From contig CM044308.1 of NCBI GenBank assembly GCA_024291935.2, forward strand, positions 117,020,501-117,084,500: a DNA stretch of 64,000 nt, written 5' to 3'. The stretch is from Okapia johnstoni (Eukaryota > Chordata > Mammalia > Artiodactyla > Giraffidae). The notes below the pieces were generated by a model. That model was not told the origin of the DNA, did not search any database, and saw only the letters and a list, made by a program, of their open reading frames with translations. Below, in pieces: positions 1 to 11,240 of the stretch. Position numbers and translations under genes: made by a program. Positions within the stretch are counted from its first letter, which is position 1. Every line of letters starts with the position of its first letter.

Positions 1-582
1 TAAAGTTGTTCTTAAGATTACAGTCTGATATTTTTAATCCTTTACTCTTCCAGCTTGCTTTTATTTGAGTTTATGTATACAGAGAGGACACAAGTGAAGC
101 CCTAAACTGGGCATGATGGTACCCAGGTTCTAGCTTCATTTCTGTTCAAATTTTCCCTGAGTCCTGGGGTTCTTCCTTCCTTGATGCTGGGCCTTCACAC
201 CTACAAACTGAGGAGTTTGGACCACATGGTCTGGTTCTGTAATTTTGAAGCTACAATTCAGAGCAATTTGGACATACTATTTCACCTAAGATTTTATTTA
301 ATTTTTTTCAACATAATTAAGATGTACAAAATTTTCACACAACAGTAGGATATAAATTCTATTCAAGTTCCCATAGACTATAAATTAGGAGGCGCTGGAA
401 CATAGCTAGGGACATAAACCACCTTTTGATATTGATGTCTAACATAATTCCACAATGATAAGAGAACAGACTCTGTATTATTTCAATATCTTTAGACCAT
501 GAAATGTGTGCACCATTTTTTATGTCCAGGATTTTATTTTAAGCAAATGGGAAGTATTTTAACCATGTAAAATGCATATGAT
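1..582. other. AT-rich unique sequence, no gene seen
   Basis: No long open frame, no recognisable interspersed repeat and no RNA gene were found. The stretch is AT-rich with scattered homopolymer runs and ends where a Bov-tA SINE begins. Confidence 0.5.
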
Positions 583-800
583 TCTAGGTGGCTCAATGAG
601 GAAAGAATCCACCTGCAATGCAGGAGATGCAGCAGATGCGGGTTTGATTCCCTGAGTCAGGAATATCCCCTGGAAGAGGAAATGGCAACCCACTCCAATA
701 TTCTTGCCTGGAGAATCCCATGGACAGAGGAGCCTGGCGGGCTACAGTCCATAGGGTCGCAAAGAGTCGGACATGGCTGAAGTGACTGACCATGCATGCT
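583..800 (+). mobile_element. Bov-tA SINE
   Basis: A tRNA-like head (GGTGGCTCA...GTTTGATTCC region) is followed by the Bov-A body, with its typical cctggagaatcccatgga block and an end of the gacatggctgaagtgac type. The head-first order places it on the plus strand. A small internal expansion (agatgcagcagatg) separates it from most copies. Confidence 0.9.
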
Positions 801-974
801 ACAGCCAGATGGACCTACCAAACCCAAAGACATAGAGTCACAGTTGGAAAGAACTCAAGTACCATTGTCCATGGTACATCGTCCACGTGAAAGTCAGCAC
901 TACAAAGGAACTACATGATTGAAAGGATTCTTTCCCTATTTACAATAATAACATATTTGCACCGAAAGAGTCCT

Positions 975-1060
975 TAGCAAGCATGGAGACCCAGAGGGGT
1001 CAAGCAACTTGCCCAAGACACATAGGCAGCAGGAGGGAGTCAGGACCACAGTGTAGGTCT
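975..1060 (-). mobile_element. MIR SINE fragment
   Basis: The block caagcaacttgcccaagaca, followed by an aggcagcaggagg-like stretch, matches the conserved core of an antisense MIR. It is old and diverged, with soft ends. Confidence 0.5.
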
Positions 1061-1784
1061 CCTCACCCTTACCCTAGTCAGGACTCCTGCATGCGCCCTT
1101 CCGAAGTAGGCAATTTCATCTTTAGAATTTCTCTTTCTATGTTCACCAACACCCTTCACGGGGAATGGAAATGTTAAATTTTATTTTTTTAGAGTTAATC
1201 TTGTTTAAATTCACTAGAGAAATGAATATTGATTAAAAAAACTCACAGCTGCCAAAACCTTGGGACAGTTTCACAACAGAGATGATGAAGGCCTTCGTTC
1301 CAAGCTGTCTCTGCCTCATCACCAGAAGCAGAGGAACCAGGAGACAAGAGCAGGAAAGAGGGGGTCCCTGGATTTCTCAGGCCTGAGAAGGAGCAGCCTC
1401 AGTGGAGATGTGTATGCTGACTTTCTAAGTCTCCTGGCGTGCAGATGGAGCTTGGGCCTGCTGCAAACAAGCTGGTCTTGGAGTGAAAAACTAACACACC
1501 CAAGTATGTCCCCCGTGTCTGCTGATCTTCCATTTTGGGGAGAGAGACTCCCACTTCCAGCATTCTCAAATGCTTGAGCCACCAACACACATCTCCCCAC
1601 ATCAGAGCTTATGCACGAGGCGCCCCACCTCTGCTCAAAGGTGCTCAGGTTCTGCGACTGTGTCTGTTGCATGTCCTCTGGGGAGGGGCGGCAGAGCCTG
1701 GTGGCAAGGAAAGGCATTTTCAGCGGAAGCTGAGGAGTCACGCTGGTGGAGACAGTCAGAACCACGGGAGTCGGGCTTTGCTGC
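1061..1784. other. Unique sequence, no gene supported
   Basis: Moderately GC-rich unique sequence. Frames of about 90-150 codons are open on both strands across 1319-1864, but they overlap in several frames, show no protein family resemblance and look like chance openings. Confidence 0.45.
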
Positions 1785-1910
1785 TGTTGAACTGTGTGAC
1801 TTGGGCAGGAAACTTAGCCTCTCTGGTTCCTCATCTGGTAGGTAGGGAGAATCATACCTTTTGAAGCTATCGTTAAGGGAATTGAAGGAGAAAGCATGTA
1901 CACTTCCTCT
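1785..1910 (+). mobile_element. MIR SINE fragment
   Basis: The order gaactgtgtgacttgggcag, then cttagcctctctggttcc, then tcatctggtagg matches the sense MIR core. The 3' part is weak. Confidence 0.65.
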
Positions 1911-2254
1911 GCCCCTTTCCTTAGCAGGATCTCTACTGAGAGATGCTACTATCTACTAAGCAGTCACGAGGTTGCTCAACTAGTGGGTGCTCAGGAAGTT
2001 CGAGTTATCTGCACAACCAGAAGTGTCTTCACATAGATCAGACATGGGAAGATATGGTACCCAATGGAGGATATCACTCTGATGACATCCAATCCTCCTC
2101 CAGCTCAAAGTAGTACTACAGCCATTTGTGAAACAGTCACATGGCACGTGGTTCACTTGTACATTCTCTGGTGTCTGTTAAGATGCACTTCCCTGTTCCT
2201 CTTTTCCCTCCCAGTCCCCACTCTATTCCCAGTGTCTTCTCCCGTAGTACTAGT

Positions 2255-2473
2255 AGTAGTGTCAGTTGCTCAGTTGTGTCCGACTCTTTGCAGCCCCATG
2301 GACAGTAACTCGCCAGGCTCCTCTGTTCATGGGATTCTCCAGGCAACAATACCAGAGTAGAGAGCCATTCCCTTCCTCAGGGGATCTCCCCAACCCAGGG
2401 ATCAAACACGTGTCTCCTGCATCTTCTGCATTGCAGGCAGATTCTTTACCATCTGAGCCACCAGGGAAACCCA
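2255..2473 (-). mobile_element. Bov-tA SINE
   Basis: This is the reverse complement of the Bov-tA consensus: Bov-A body at the left (cagttgtgtccgactctttg) and tRNA-like head at the right (accatctgagccaccaggga). Near full length. A short duplicated ctgcatcttctgcatt sits in the head. Confidence 0.9.
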
Positions 2474-2689
2474 CGTCCCATCCTGTAGGTGATGCTTATT
2501 CTTAAGCCTTCCTAAGTAGGAAAAGCGGCTTCCCATATCTGAAAGAGGAGGGGTCCCACTAGACCTGGTAAGACACCCTGTCTTCCAGACCATGTGTCCC
2601 CTTCTCACCTTCCCATACACATGGTCACCCACATAGCTCATTCCATCCTCACATTGGCCACTGCTGGCCATCAGTGGGGTTCAGATGCA

Positions 2690-2840
2690 GAAGGAAGTGC
2701 CTGTGAGGGCTCAGCCTGGCTCTGCCACTCAGTCAGTGACCTAAGTGAATCCGTGTTCTCTCTCTGAGCCTCAGTTTCCCCACTGGTGACAGGAAGGATC
2801 TAGATGAGCTGCCTCTCTAGGGCTACTCCAGCTTAGCCAG
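2690..2840 (+). mobile_element. MIR SINE fragment
   Basis: Sense MIR signature: ctggctctgccactcagtc, a gacctaagtg segment, then gagcctcagtttccccactg. Diverged and unbroken. Confidence 0.7.
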
Positions 2841-3834
2841 CTTGTGACGTTAGTTACTTCCACCAGAAAATTCTTCTTTTTCCAGCTCCCAAATGTAACA
2901 AGGACTCCTCCACTCACTCTACATGGTTCAGACTTTCTTTAAAAAGATTTCCCTTTACCAGGTTTTTGAGGCCCACTGCCACTCAGAGGCCAGAATCATC
3001 CCAACGTCAGTGGCAAAAGCAAATCAGATCAAAAACATCCATGGGCCTCATCTGAACACAATTTCTGCTTTGAACCTTCTGCCAAGTCTAGGGCTTATCT
3101 GCCAGAGTGTGTGTCTGAATTACCATATGAAAGAGCTCTCTTGGATCATATTTAAAGAAAGCCTCTTTTCAATTCAGATAAGAAAATCACCCAGTCCTCT
3201 AGAAAATGCATATAAATTTTTGTCTAAATGTCCAAATAGAGTTATGGTCACAGAAGATGTAATTATCTCCTTCTGGGATAAAGGGAATCTTCTACCTACA
3301 AGGGAGAGCCAAGAAGCCAGAATGCCCTGCTTGAGATGGCAGCAAGCCCACCACTGAAAGTTGCCCATGTTGTTCACTGCACAAGCGTGCTCCACTGATG
3401 AGTGGGGAGGGACTTTGGAGCGGAGCCTGTCCTTCCCTAGCCAAGCCATGTGTCCAGTACATGACATGATTACATTGGGTCAAAGAGAGGTGAACCTTTT
3501 GGAAATTCAGCAACATCATTGCAGATGTTAGCAGACGCCCCTGTGTGGAGAAACAGGCCTAACCCCTGCTTACAAATACATCAGTTTCCAGAGCTCATGG
3601 CAAGAAGAGAGAGCAGAAAGGCAGAATCAAAGGAAGGTCATGGGGTGAATGTGGGGAGAAGTTCCTTCTGGAAACCATCTTAGCATTTGGAGGGGCTTGG
3701 ACCCCCAATGCCTCCCAGTCAATTTCCAAAAGACCACTGGGAAGAACCCACTGGCACTGTTCCCCACTACCCTTCACATAGGGCTCCACCCCGCCTTCCC
3801 TGACCTCCCAGCTGATGATAGTCCCTGTTATAGG
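2841..3834. other. Unique sequence, no gene supported
   Basis: About 1 kb without a repeat I can name. A 144-codon plus-strand frame (2923-3357) is open, but it has no domain, no splice-flanked look and no family resemblance. I see no regulatory motif that stands out. Confidence 0.4.
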
Positions 3835-4015
3835 TTCTCAGAGCAGCTCTGCTTTCCCTCTATAAAATTCATGTTGTACTTTGCAGTAAGATGTGTGTAG
3901 GTAATTTGGTTCATCTGTCTCTCCGACCAGACTGTCTGCTGTGCGAGGCAGACTATGTTGGGTTTTGCTCTTGGATCCCCAGCACAGCATCTCAGGCAGG
4001 AACTATGAATGGAGT
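3835..4015 (+). mobile_element. L2 LINE 3' end
   Basis: The run ccagactgtctgctgtgcga followed by ggatccccagcacagcatct resembles the L2 3'-UTR pattern of a gene-poor tail ending in a 'cccagcacctagaacagtg'-type block. Confidence 0.5.
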
Positions 4016-4082
4016 GTGAGTGAAAGGGCAGGGGTCTTGCATTTCTGCAGCCCTTTCTGCCAGGGAGAAGAGGGGGGCAGAG

Positions 4083-4230
4083 GATTAGATGGTTAGATAG
4101 TACCACCAACTCAATTGACATGCATTTGGGCAAACTCTGGGAGATAGTAGAGGACAGAGGAGCCTGGCAGACTCCAATCCATGGGGTCACAAAGAGCCGG
4201 ACACGACTTAGCGACTGAACAACAACTGCT
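4083..4230 (+). mobile_element. BovB LINE 3' end
   Basis: Sense-strand sequence corresponding to the last codons of BovB ORF2 and the tail (gagatggttagatag-like, gggcaaactctgggagatag, then gacacgacttagcgactgaa). It ends in a caa-rich tail. Strongly 5'-truncated and non-coding. Confidence 0.75.
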
Positions 4231-4369
4231 GGGGCCATCTGGGAACAGGGACATGCAGTCTGCATGACCTCAGCCCTGTGCCCAGGCCCAGGGGACAGAC
4301 TAGAGAAGACACACCCAACCCTGGCCTGGCATCCAAAACACACACGAAGACTAATAAAAATACAGCTTC

Positions 4370-4595
4370 CTGGGTTTCCCTGGTGATCCAGTGATTGAGA
4401 ATCTGCCTTCCAATGTAGGGGACACAGGTTCGATCCCTGGTCAGGGATCTAAGGTCCCACATGCTACAGAGCATCTAAGCCACACACCACAACTAGAGAG
4501 AAGCCTGAGAGTGGCAACAAAGAGCCCGAGAGCTGCAGCTAAGACCCAACACAGCCAAATTCATTTTAAAATTTAAAAAAAAAGAAGAAGAAATA
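4370..4595 (+). mobile_element. CHR-2-type SINE
   Basis: tRNA-Glu-like head (tttccctggtgatccagtga ... ggttcgatccctgg), then the CHR body with accacaactagagag and acacagccaaat, then an A-rich tail. Confidence 0.85.
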
Positions 4596-4744
4596 CAGTT
4601 TTCCAAGTTTTCCGGGCATCTAGTATTTGTACATTTAGCAAGGTGCCCCATGTGATTCCAAGCCACCCATTATGGTTGAGAACCCACAGATGTTGTTGTA
4701 ATGGGTATAAGGAAACCTAGATACCAAAGAGAGGGAACTGAGGG

Positions 4745-4925
4745 CCATCCTGAAGGCTCATGAAGGCTTTCTGGTGGAAATGATGCCTCAGCCAGGTCTT
4801 GATCAAAGTGAGTGACATGGAAAAGGAGAGAAGGACCTCACAGGTAGAAGAAACAGCATGAACCAAAAGAGAGGAGACTGCATGGGGTGCACTCATGGGC
4901 AAGGGCAGTGGGATGGAACCGAAAT
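4745..4925 (-). mobile_element. L2 LINE fragment, antisense
   Basis: The sequence aaggctttctggtggaaatg followed by a gcctcagccaggtcttga-like run and caggtagaagaaacagcatg matches antisense L2 ORF2 (the well-known 'gaggtgacatttgagctga' region). Old and diverged. Confidence 0.55.
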
Positions 4926-4961
4926 GACAGGAATCAAGTTCCTGGTAGAAAATCAAGCACA

Positions 4962-5078
4962 GGGAATTCCCTGGTGGTCCAGTGGTCAGGACCAGGCGTT
5001 GTCACAGCTGACCTGGGTTTGAGCCCTGGTCAAGGAACTACAATCCCGCCATGTGGTGCGGCCAAAGTAAAAAAAATC
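4962..5078 (+). mobile_element. CHR-2-type SINE, short form
   Basis: Head gaattccctggtggtccagt, B-box-like gggtttgagccctgg, then gtggtgcggccaaagtaaaa as the short body and tail. This is the roughly 120-bp short CHR form. Confidence 0.85.
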
Positions 5079-5839
5079 AAGCACAAATCACCACTACTTA
5101 ACTGAGCTCCAGAGACTTCTGGGTAGGGAACCCACATTTCAGCATCCCACAGAGAATTTCCTCTGCACCCCTTTTTTAATGCAGTCCCCATTCCTCCTTT
5201 GGGTTCCACTCACCTTTTTCTTATCTTCTCTCTCTAGTGAGACTGTGGTATGAAAGAATAGCCTTCTGAGCCCAAGGCCATCAGAGCACTATTGCCAGGG
5301 CCTTCCTTGATAAATAGGCTTGACTTAAGAATTCCAAACTGTCCTGGCTAGAAAGAAGAGATGGCTCAAACTGGCAAATGGCAGCACCTGCAGCCAACAT
5401 CTGTGGCCATGGATGTCCAAGGTGTCAGGAAAGGGTCATTTTACTTGATATAGAAGTGATGTTTGGAGCACAAGTATCAGGCCACAGGGCACCTGCGTGT
5501 CATGACTCACATGTCCTTCTTGGGCCCAGAATGGGGGGTCAGGGTGGGAGCTAAGGTTGGGAATGACAGAGGGGATGCTCTTAGGATGGGAGAGCAGACC
5601 CTCAATGACCTGGCTTTCCTGGAGTGACTGCAATCCACAAGCTGGGGGCTTCAGGCTATAGGAAACATCTCTCACTAGCCCCCCCACCTCCCATCCATCC
5701 TTCTACATTCTTCCATCCCCTCCTCTCTCCTTACTCATCCCCTCCTCTCCTCCCTTCCCACAAGGTTTAGTCCACAGGCCTCAGCTGGGTTGGTAAGCAG
5801 ACACTCCCCCTTATTTGGGTTTTTCAAACTGGACTTTCG
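5079..5839. other. Unique sequence, no gene supported
   Basis: No repeat family recognised. A G-rich patch at 5533-5561 has four runs of three or more G and could form a quadruplex on the plus strand. A pyrimidine-rich stretch lies at 5680-5765. No exon-like frame was found. Confidence 0.4.
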
Positions 5840-6062
5840 GGGACTTCCCTGGTAGTCCAGTGGCTAAGACTCCGTGCTCCCAACGCAGGGGCCCTAGGTT
5901 TGATCCCTGGTCTGGGAACTAGATCCCACATGCCACAACTAAAGGGTTCACATGCTGTAGCTAAAGATCAACTAAAGAGCCCCAGGCCACAACGAAGACT
6001 GAAGATCCCACATGCTGCCACCTGGTGCAGCCAAATAAATATTAAAAAAAAAAAAAAAAAGA
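5840..6062 (+). mobile_element. CHR-2-type SINE
   Basis: Complete head (gacttccctggtagtccagt; ggtttgatccctggt), CHR body and an A18 tail at about 6044-6060. The intact A-tail suggests a fairly young copy. Confidence 0.9.
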
Positions 6063-6145
6063 TGTCAAAAAGACATATTTAACTGACGAATCAAATAAAT
6101 ACCTTCAAAAATAAATACCTTTAAAAATAAATAACTTAAAAAAAT
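6063..6145. repeat. A-rich (AAATAAATACCTT-like) tail repeat
   Basis: Imperfect repeats of aaataaataccttcaaaaat and variants follow directly on the SINE tail and probably grew from it. Confidence 0.65.
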
Positions 6146-6657
6146 AAGCTGAACTTCGCTACTGAGCCTGGCCGTTGTATGGACAGGTTTTCTAAGGCCA
6201 GCGCACACGCTGCAGAGAGGAAGGGAGAGTCTTCGGCGCATCACCCCTCCCTTTGGAGGGACGGGGGGTGGCCTCTCGGAAGTGGTGTGGATCCGAAGTT
6301 CTCAGCCTCCGCACCAAGCTTCTGAGACATGCCCACGCCACAGTTCACTGCCGCCCCACCGGAGCCTGAACTATCTTGTCTGCCATGCAGTTACAGATTA
6401 ATCTCTCGTCATCAGTGATTAACTTATTTGAGCCCCGGGAGCTGCTGAACCAAAACAGCCCCTTGGGGTGAAGAGCGTCCAGCACTGTGTGGCGTGTGGA
6501 TGTGCCTGTGACCCTCCTCTGGGTCTCGTGCTGTGTCAGCAGGGGAGCAGGGAGACCTCGGGGATGCTCACCGGGCCCCTCAGTGTGGCTTGGGGGCCAA
6601 GGGCTGGGTTGGTTTTTTTCTAGTGTGTTGGTCTGCCAGAAAAGTTTTAAAAATTGA
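6146..6657. other. Unique block with raised CpG content
   Basis: GC-rich compared with its surroundings, with roughly 17 CpGs between 6150 and 6550. It contains a 10-bp palindrome AGATTAATCT at 6395-6404 (paired-type homeodomain-like) and a GTGATTAAC-like site just downstream. No exon-like frame. This could be a conserved non-coding element, which is inference only. Confidence 0.35.
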
Positions 6658-6976
6658 ATTGGGGGCTTCGCTGGCCGTCCAGTGGTTGAGGGTCTGCCTT
6701 GTAGCGCAGGGGACACGGGTTCGATCCCTGGGCTGGGAGGATCCCACATGCCACAGAGTAGCTAAGCCCCCGAGCCACAATTACTGAGCCCATGTGCCTA
6801 GAGCCTGGGTTCCGCAACAAGAGTAGCCACAGCAAGGAGAGGCCCAGGCACCGCAACTAGAAAGGAGCCCCCACTCGCCACAGCAGGAGAGAAGCGAGCA
6901 CAGCAGTGAAGGCCCCATGCAGCCAGACAGAAATGAATGGATACGTGAATCAGTAAATAAAATTAAAAAAAAAATA
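6658..6976 (+). mobile_element. CHR-type SINE, long form
   Basis: Head cttcgctggccgtccagtgg with B-box gggttcgatccctgg. The long body carries repeated 'gagcc...ccgcaacaagag' style segments, then a (aaat)-rich tail. Confidence 0.85.
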
Positions 6977-7639
6977 GGACTAGGGTGGGCTTATCCTTTG
7001 GGAACAAGATGCAACTGAATACAAACAGCCTGGGACTGATATGAAAGAACGGGAAGCCAAATTTTGGAAATCGCTTGGATGTTGCGGGGACCGATGGATC
7101 ATCTCTCAGAGTATAAACTGTTGCAGTGGGAAGAGGCCCTGGAGTTTTCATTGGTCTAAACTTCCCAGTCCTACAGACACCAAGAAAGAGGGCTTGACTC
7201 ACCTAAGGTCACACTGCAGAGCCAACAGGAGAGAGAGAGCACGTGTCAAGTGTTTACATGTCAGATAAAAACTCACTTCTTTGTCACCCTGAGGACAGGC
7301 AGCCTATCACTCTCTTTGGAAAAAAGATCAGGGAATCCTTCCACACAGCACTTCTGCCATTTGAAGGTGTTCCAAGTTAAGTTTCCCTGATTTTTCTGAA
7401 TAATTCTGAAAAATCTAGTCTCATTTCTTAGTTTCAGGGCTTTTCAGCAATTTATTCACCTCAGTGGTCATCCCCCTGCCCCAAATCCATAATCTCCCAC
7501 CTAACCATGAGAAAAAAACATCAGATAAACCCCAATGTAGGGCCATTCCACCAAGAACGGTCCCAGTCCTCCTCAAAGCCATCCAGGTCATCAGAAACAG
7601 GGAAGCCTGAGATACCGTCACAGATGAGAGGGGTCTAAT
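6977..7639. other. Unique sequence with a possible MIR scrap
   Basis: A short aaggtcacactgcagagcc match at about 7200-7225 may be an antisense MIR core. Otherwise nothing is recognised. Confidence 0.35.
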
Positions 7640-7918
7640 GGGACAACGATAATTAAATGCAGTGAGGTGTCCTGGGTGGGGTCCTAGGACAGGAAATGGC
7701 CATTAGGGAAAAGGTAGCGAAATCTGAACACAGTGCAGAGTTTAGGCAATAGTAAGGTAACAATGCTGACTCCTTAGTTGGAACAAACGTTCCACAGTAT
7801 GTAAGATGTTAACAGTAGGGAAAGCTGGGGGATGGGTGTGTGGGAATTCTCTACTATCTCCGCAGTCTTTCTACACACCTAAAACTATCTTAAAATAAAG
7901 CATTTACTTAAAAAATTT
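7640..7918 (+). mobile_element. L1M-type LINE 3' UTR
   Basis: The final block (gggaattctctactatctc, ctacacacctaaaactatct, taaaataaagcatttac) is the characteristic L1 3' end with an A-rich tail. This is an old mammalian subfamily, non-coding. Confidence 0.7.
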
Positions 7919-8091
7919 TTTAAATGGTCCCTTAGATTGCAACCTTTATGAGATGTTTGATCACAGAGCCCGTAATGTGTGTAATAACAAGCATCCGAGA
8001 GAGGAAAACAGGAGCAGGGAGGGAGGAGGGAGACAGGCAAGAAGGCAGGGTGAGAGGAAGCAGGAAGGCACAGACTTCAGAAGTAACTGTT

Positions 8092-8580
8092 ACTGGACTC
8101 CCCGGCAATCCAGGGGTTAAGATTTTGTACTTCTGCGGCTTTCTAGGCGGCTCAGTGGTAAAGAATTAGCCTGCAGGTGCAGGAGACACGGGTTCCAACC
8201 CTGATCTGGGAAGACCCCACATGTGGCGGAACAACTAAGTTCGTGCACCACAACTATTGGGCCCGAGCTCTAGAGCCTGGGAGTCATGACTACAGAGCCC
8301 ACGTGCCGCAGCTACTGAAGCCCAAGCGTCTTACAGCCCATGCTCCATAACAAGAGAAGCTGCAAAATGAGGAGCCCTGCCCTGCAGCTAGAGAGCAGCC
8401 TCCCACTCACAACAACTGGAGAAAAGTCCTCACAGGAATGAAGACTCAGCACAGCCAAAAATAAATAAATAGATAAAATTATTAAAAACAAAAAGATTTT
8501 ATATTTTCAATCTAGGGAGTGTGGATTCAACTCCTGGTCAGGGAACTAAGAGCCCACATGCAGCATGGTGCAAAAAAAGT
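8092..8580 (+). mobile_element. Older CHR-2 SINE split by a second SINE
   Basis: The head lies at 8092-8133 (ccccggcaatccaggggtta) and the rest resumes at about 8509 (ggattcaactcctggtcagg ... tgcagcatggtgc) with an A-tail to 8580. The gap is filled exactly by another CHR SINE. Confidence 0.8.
8134..8492 (+). mobile_element. CHR-type SINE nested in a CHR SINE
   Basis: Long-form CHR element (gctttctaggcggctcagtg head, long body, (aaat)n tail). It is flanked by imperfect duplications aagattttgtacttc (8119-8133) and aagattttatattttc (8493-8508), so it is a true later insertion. Confidence 0.85.
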
Positions 8581-8687
8581 TATGGCATATAGAGATTAAA
8601 TAGCAAATTGGTACACATAAATCCTACCTTCTGAACAATTACATTAAATGTAAACGGATTTATTTTTAAGTAACAGTCTAGCCACCC

Positions 8688-9048
8688 ATGAACTGCGGTG
8701 TTGGAGAAGACTCTTGAGAGTCCCTTGGACTGAAAGGAGATCAAACCAGTCATTCCTAAAGGAAATCAACCCTGAATATTCATTGGAAGGACTGATGCTG
8801 AAGCTGAAACTCTGATACTTTGGCCACTTGATGCAAAGAACTGACTCATTGGAAAAGACCCTGATGCTGGGGAAGATTGAAGACAGGAGAAAGGGACAAC
8901 TGAGGATGAGATGGTGGGATGGCATCACTGACTCGATGGACATGAGTTTGAGCAAGCTCCAGGAATTGGTGATGGACAGGGAAGCCTGGCATGCTGCAGT
9001 CCCTGGGGTTGCAGAGTCAGACACGACTGAGTGACTGAACTGAACTGA
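8688..9048 (+). mobile_element. BovB LINE 3' end
   Basis: Sense BovB starting in the codons for ELRCWRRLL-like protein and running to the gactgaactgaactgagcc tail. Indels break the frame, and a BovB-like piece is open from 8828 to 9034. It inserted just before, or within, an old L1 3' region. Confidence 0.9.
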
Positions 9049-9470
9049 GCCACCAATGGCTGCACAAACAGAAGGTGGAATATTCAGAGTGGGATAATAT
9101 TGGCCCTAAAAAGGAATGGAGCCCTGATGCAACATGGATGAACCTTGGAAATATGACACTAAGTGAAAGAAGTCAGACACAGAAGGCCACATTATTGCAT
9201 GATCTCATTTATGTGAAGTGTCTAGAAAAGGCAAACCCAGAGGACAGGAAGCAGATTAATGGTTTCCAGAGATTGGGGGCAGGAAGGGTGACCAGTGATT
9301 GTTAATGGGCGTGGGGTTTATTTTGGGGCTGATGAAAACGATCTGCTCTTAGATAGTGGTGATGGTTGTACAACCTTGTGAATATACTAAAACCACTAAA
9401 CTGCCCACTTTAAAAGGGTGTACTTTATGATGTGTGAATTATATTATAAACTGAAACATAAAATGAAAAT
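9049..9470 (+). mobile_element. L1M-type LINE 3' end
   Basis: Contains the L1 3' signatures atggatgaaccttggaaata, ctaagtgaaagaagtcagac, then tgatggttgtacaaccttgt and the terminal gaattatattataaactg. Non-coding and old. Confidence 0.75.
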
Positions 9471-9611
9471 GTTAAAAAGTAGATACAACTTAGTCTGTTT
9501 CTTCGAGGAGCTCTTGGGGTCCTGTGGGAGACATTTCAGTCCAGGTGATTGTAAGCCTTTCCCCTTGTAGGTAAGCTGCACGGGACAGAAGCCCTGGTAG
9601 TTATATTATTA

Positions 9612-9730
9612 TTATTATTTGGCTGTGCCCTGCAGCATGCTGGATCTTAGTTCCATGACCAGGGATCAAATCTGTGCTCCCTGCACTGAGAGCACTTTGT
9701 CTTAACCACTGGACCACGGGGGGAGTCCAG
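9612..9730 (-). mobile_element. CHR-2-type SINE, short form
   Basis: Reverse complement of the CHR head: tcttaaccactggaccacgg at the right and ttggctgtgccctgcagcat at the left, with an ATT-rich tail on the left. Confidence 0.85.
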
Positions 9731-9744
9731 ATTTCCTTATTACT

Positions 9745-9820
9745 GATCCCAGCACCCAGCACAGTGCATGGGCCCTAACAAGCTCTCAAGAAATGAAATA
9801 CTTGTTGAATGAAAGATTAA
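9745..9820 (+). mobile_element. L2 LINE 3' terminus
   Basis: The order cccagcacccagcacagtgc, caagctctcaagaaatgaaa, cttgttgaatgaaagatta matches the L2 3' tail. Confidence 0.6.
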
Positions 9821-10199
9821 GTGTGTTAAGTCCTGTGACAGATCACAGAGGAGAGGCTAAATGTGCTTGGGAAAATCTAGGATGCTCTGAAAAACCACAG
9901 GCTGTGACATAGACAAGGTTGATGGTACCAGGACACCATAAAGATTTTCAAAACCCTCCCCAGGACTAACTCATGTGACCCTGACTCACCAAGCAAAGTC
10001 TGGCAAAAGCGCCTCCTTCCAGCCCACCTATGCCTACTCCCTGGGACCCCTTCCTCTGGACACCCATGGATTCTCTCTGGAAGTCTAGACCTGCGCCAGT
10101 CTAGACCAGCTCTGCTCAAAGAAAGAGATGTATATGCACACATTCCCCCTTCTGATTGCTGTGTGCTGAGAAGGAGAGCAGAGGCCAGTGTCAATGGCA
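9821..10199. other. Unique sequence, nothing recognised
   Basis: No gene, repeat or regulatory element that I can support. Confidence 0.4.
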
Positions 10200-10290
10200 G
10201 TGGGGTGAGCAGGACATGGACCTGGGAGAGAGGCAGATCCCAGAAGGCTTCCCAGAGGAGGTGACATTTCAGCACAAGGGGCAGTCAAAC
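10200..10290 (-). mobile_element. L2 LINE fragment, antisense
   Basis: Contains gaaggcttcccagaggaggt followed by gacatttcagcaca, the antisense L2 ORF2 hallmark. Confidence 0.55.
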
Positions 10291-10694
10291 AGGAGGAATG
10301 AATTGATTTTGCAACACGGTTTCTGGGTTGGTATACCTCCACTATTCTTTTCACCAATGGTTGTTTCCTGTTGCTCTTTCCAAGGAGGGCTCCACAGATC
10401 CTTAGAGACAGCCTTTATTTAATATCCTCACCAAAGCACCAATAAGACTCTACAAGGTGATTCAGCTACCCAAAGGTAAGTGTCATAAAAACTGAAAACT
10501 GCCTTTTGACTTCCTTGAGCCAGCCAGAAGGAAGTGGATATTTTTGAAAATCTGGTTTCAAGGGCCTTAACATACTGGGTGGCTGTGGCTGGCAATGGAG
10601 TGTCATTGACATGTGAGTGACTTGGCAGAGAGCTCTCCATCACAAGCCTGAGCCAAAAGGCAAAGGAATCTGCAGAACTACGCATTGTAGTCTT
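10291..10694. other. Unique sequence, nothing recognised
   Basis: No repeat family or exon-like frame was found. Confidence 0.4.
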
Positions 10695-10839
10695 GGCAGA
10701 ATATCAGAGCAGGAAGAGCCTAGGATTTGCAGTCAGAGAACGCTGGGTGTGAAAAACAGCTGTGCTGCTCACCAGCTGTGTCCTTGCAGGAAATTTTTAC
10801 ACCAATCCTGAGCCTCAGTTTGCTTGTGCGTAATATGGG

Positions 10840-11240
10840 CTTTCCGGGTGGCACTAGTGGTAAACTGAAAGTCGCTCAGTCGTGTCCGACTCTTTGCGAC
10901 CCCATGGACTGTACATGGAATTCTCCAGGCCAGAGTACTGGAGTGGGTAGCCGTTCCCTTCTCCAGCACATCTTCCCAATCCAGGAATTGAACCAGGGTC
11001 TCCTGCATTGCAGGTGGATTTTTTACCAGCTGAGTTACCAGGGAACCCATCTATCAATGCTGGAGATGTAAGAGATGCAAATTCAATCCCTTGGCCAGGA
11101 AGATCCCCTGGAGAAGGGCACAGCAATCCACTCCAGTATTTTTGCTTGGAGAATCCCATGAACGGAGGAGCCTGGCAGGCTACAGTCCATAGGGTCACAA
11201 AGATACAGACATGACTGAAGCGACTTAGCATGCACGCATG
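10840..11240 (+). mobile_element. Bov-tA SINE (outer), split
   Basis: The first 25 bases of a plus-strand Bov-tA head lie at 10840-10864, and the remaining head and the Bov-A body at 11050-11240. An inverted Bov-tA occupies the gap. Confidence 0.8.
10865..11049 (-). mobile_element. Bov-tA SINE (inner), inverted
   Basis: Reverse-complement Bov-tA (gaaagtcgctcagtcgtgtc at the left, gctgagttaccagggaaccc at the right) inserted within the head of the outer copy. With its host it forms a near-inverted pair that could fold into a hairpin. Confidence 0.85.

Noticed and set aside
1319..1765. 148-codon minus-strand frame
   Set aside because: Three other frames are open over the same bases. No motif, and no splice-site context that I could recognise.
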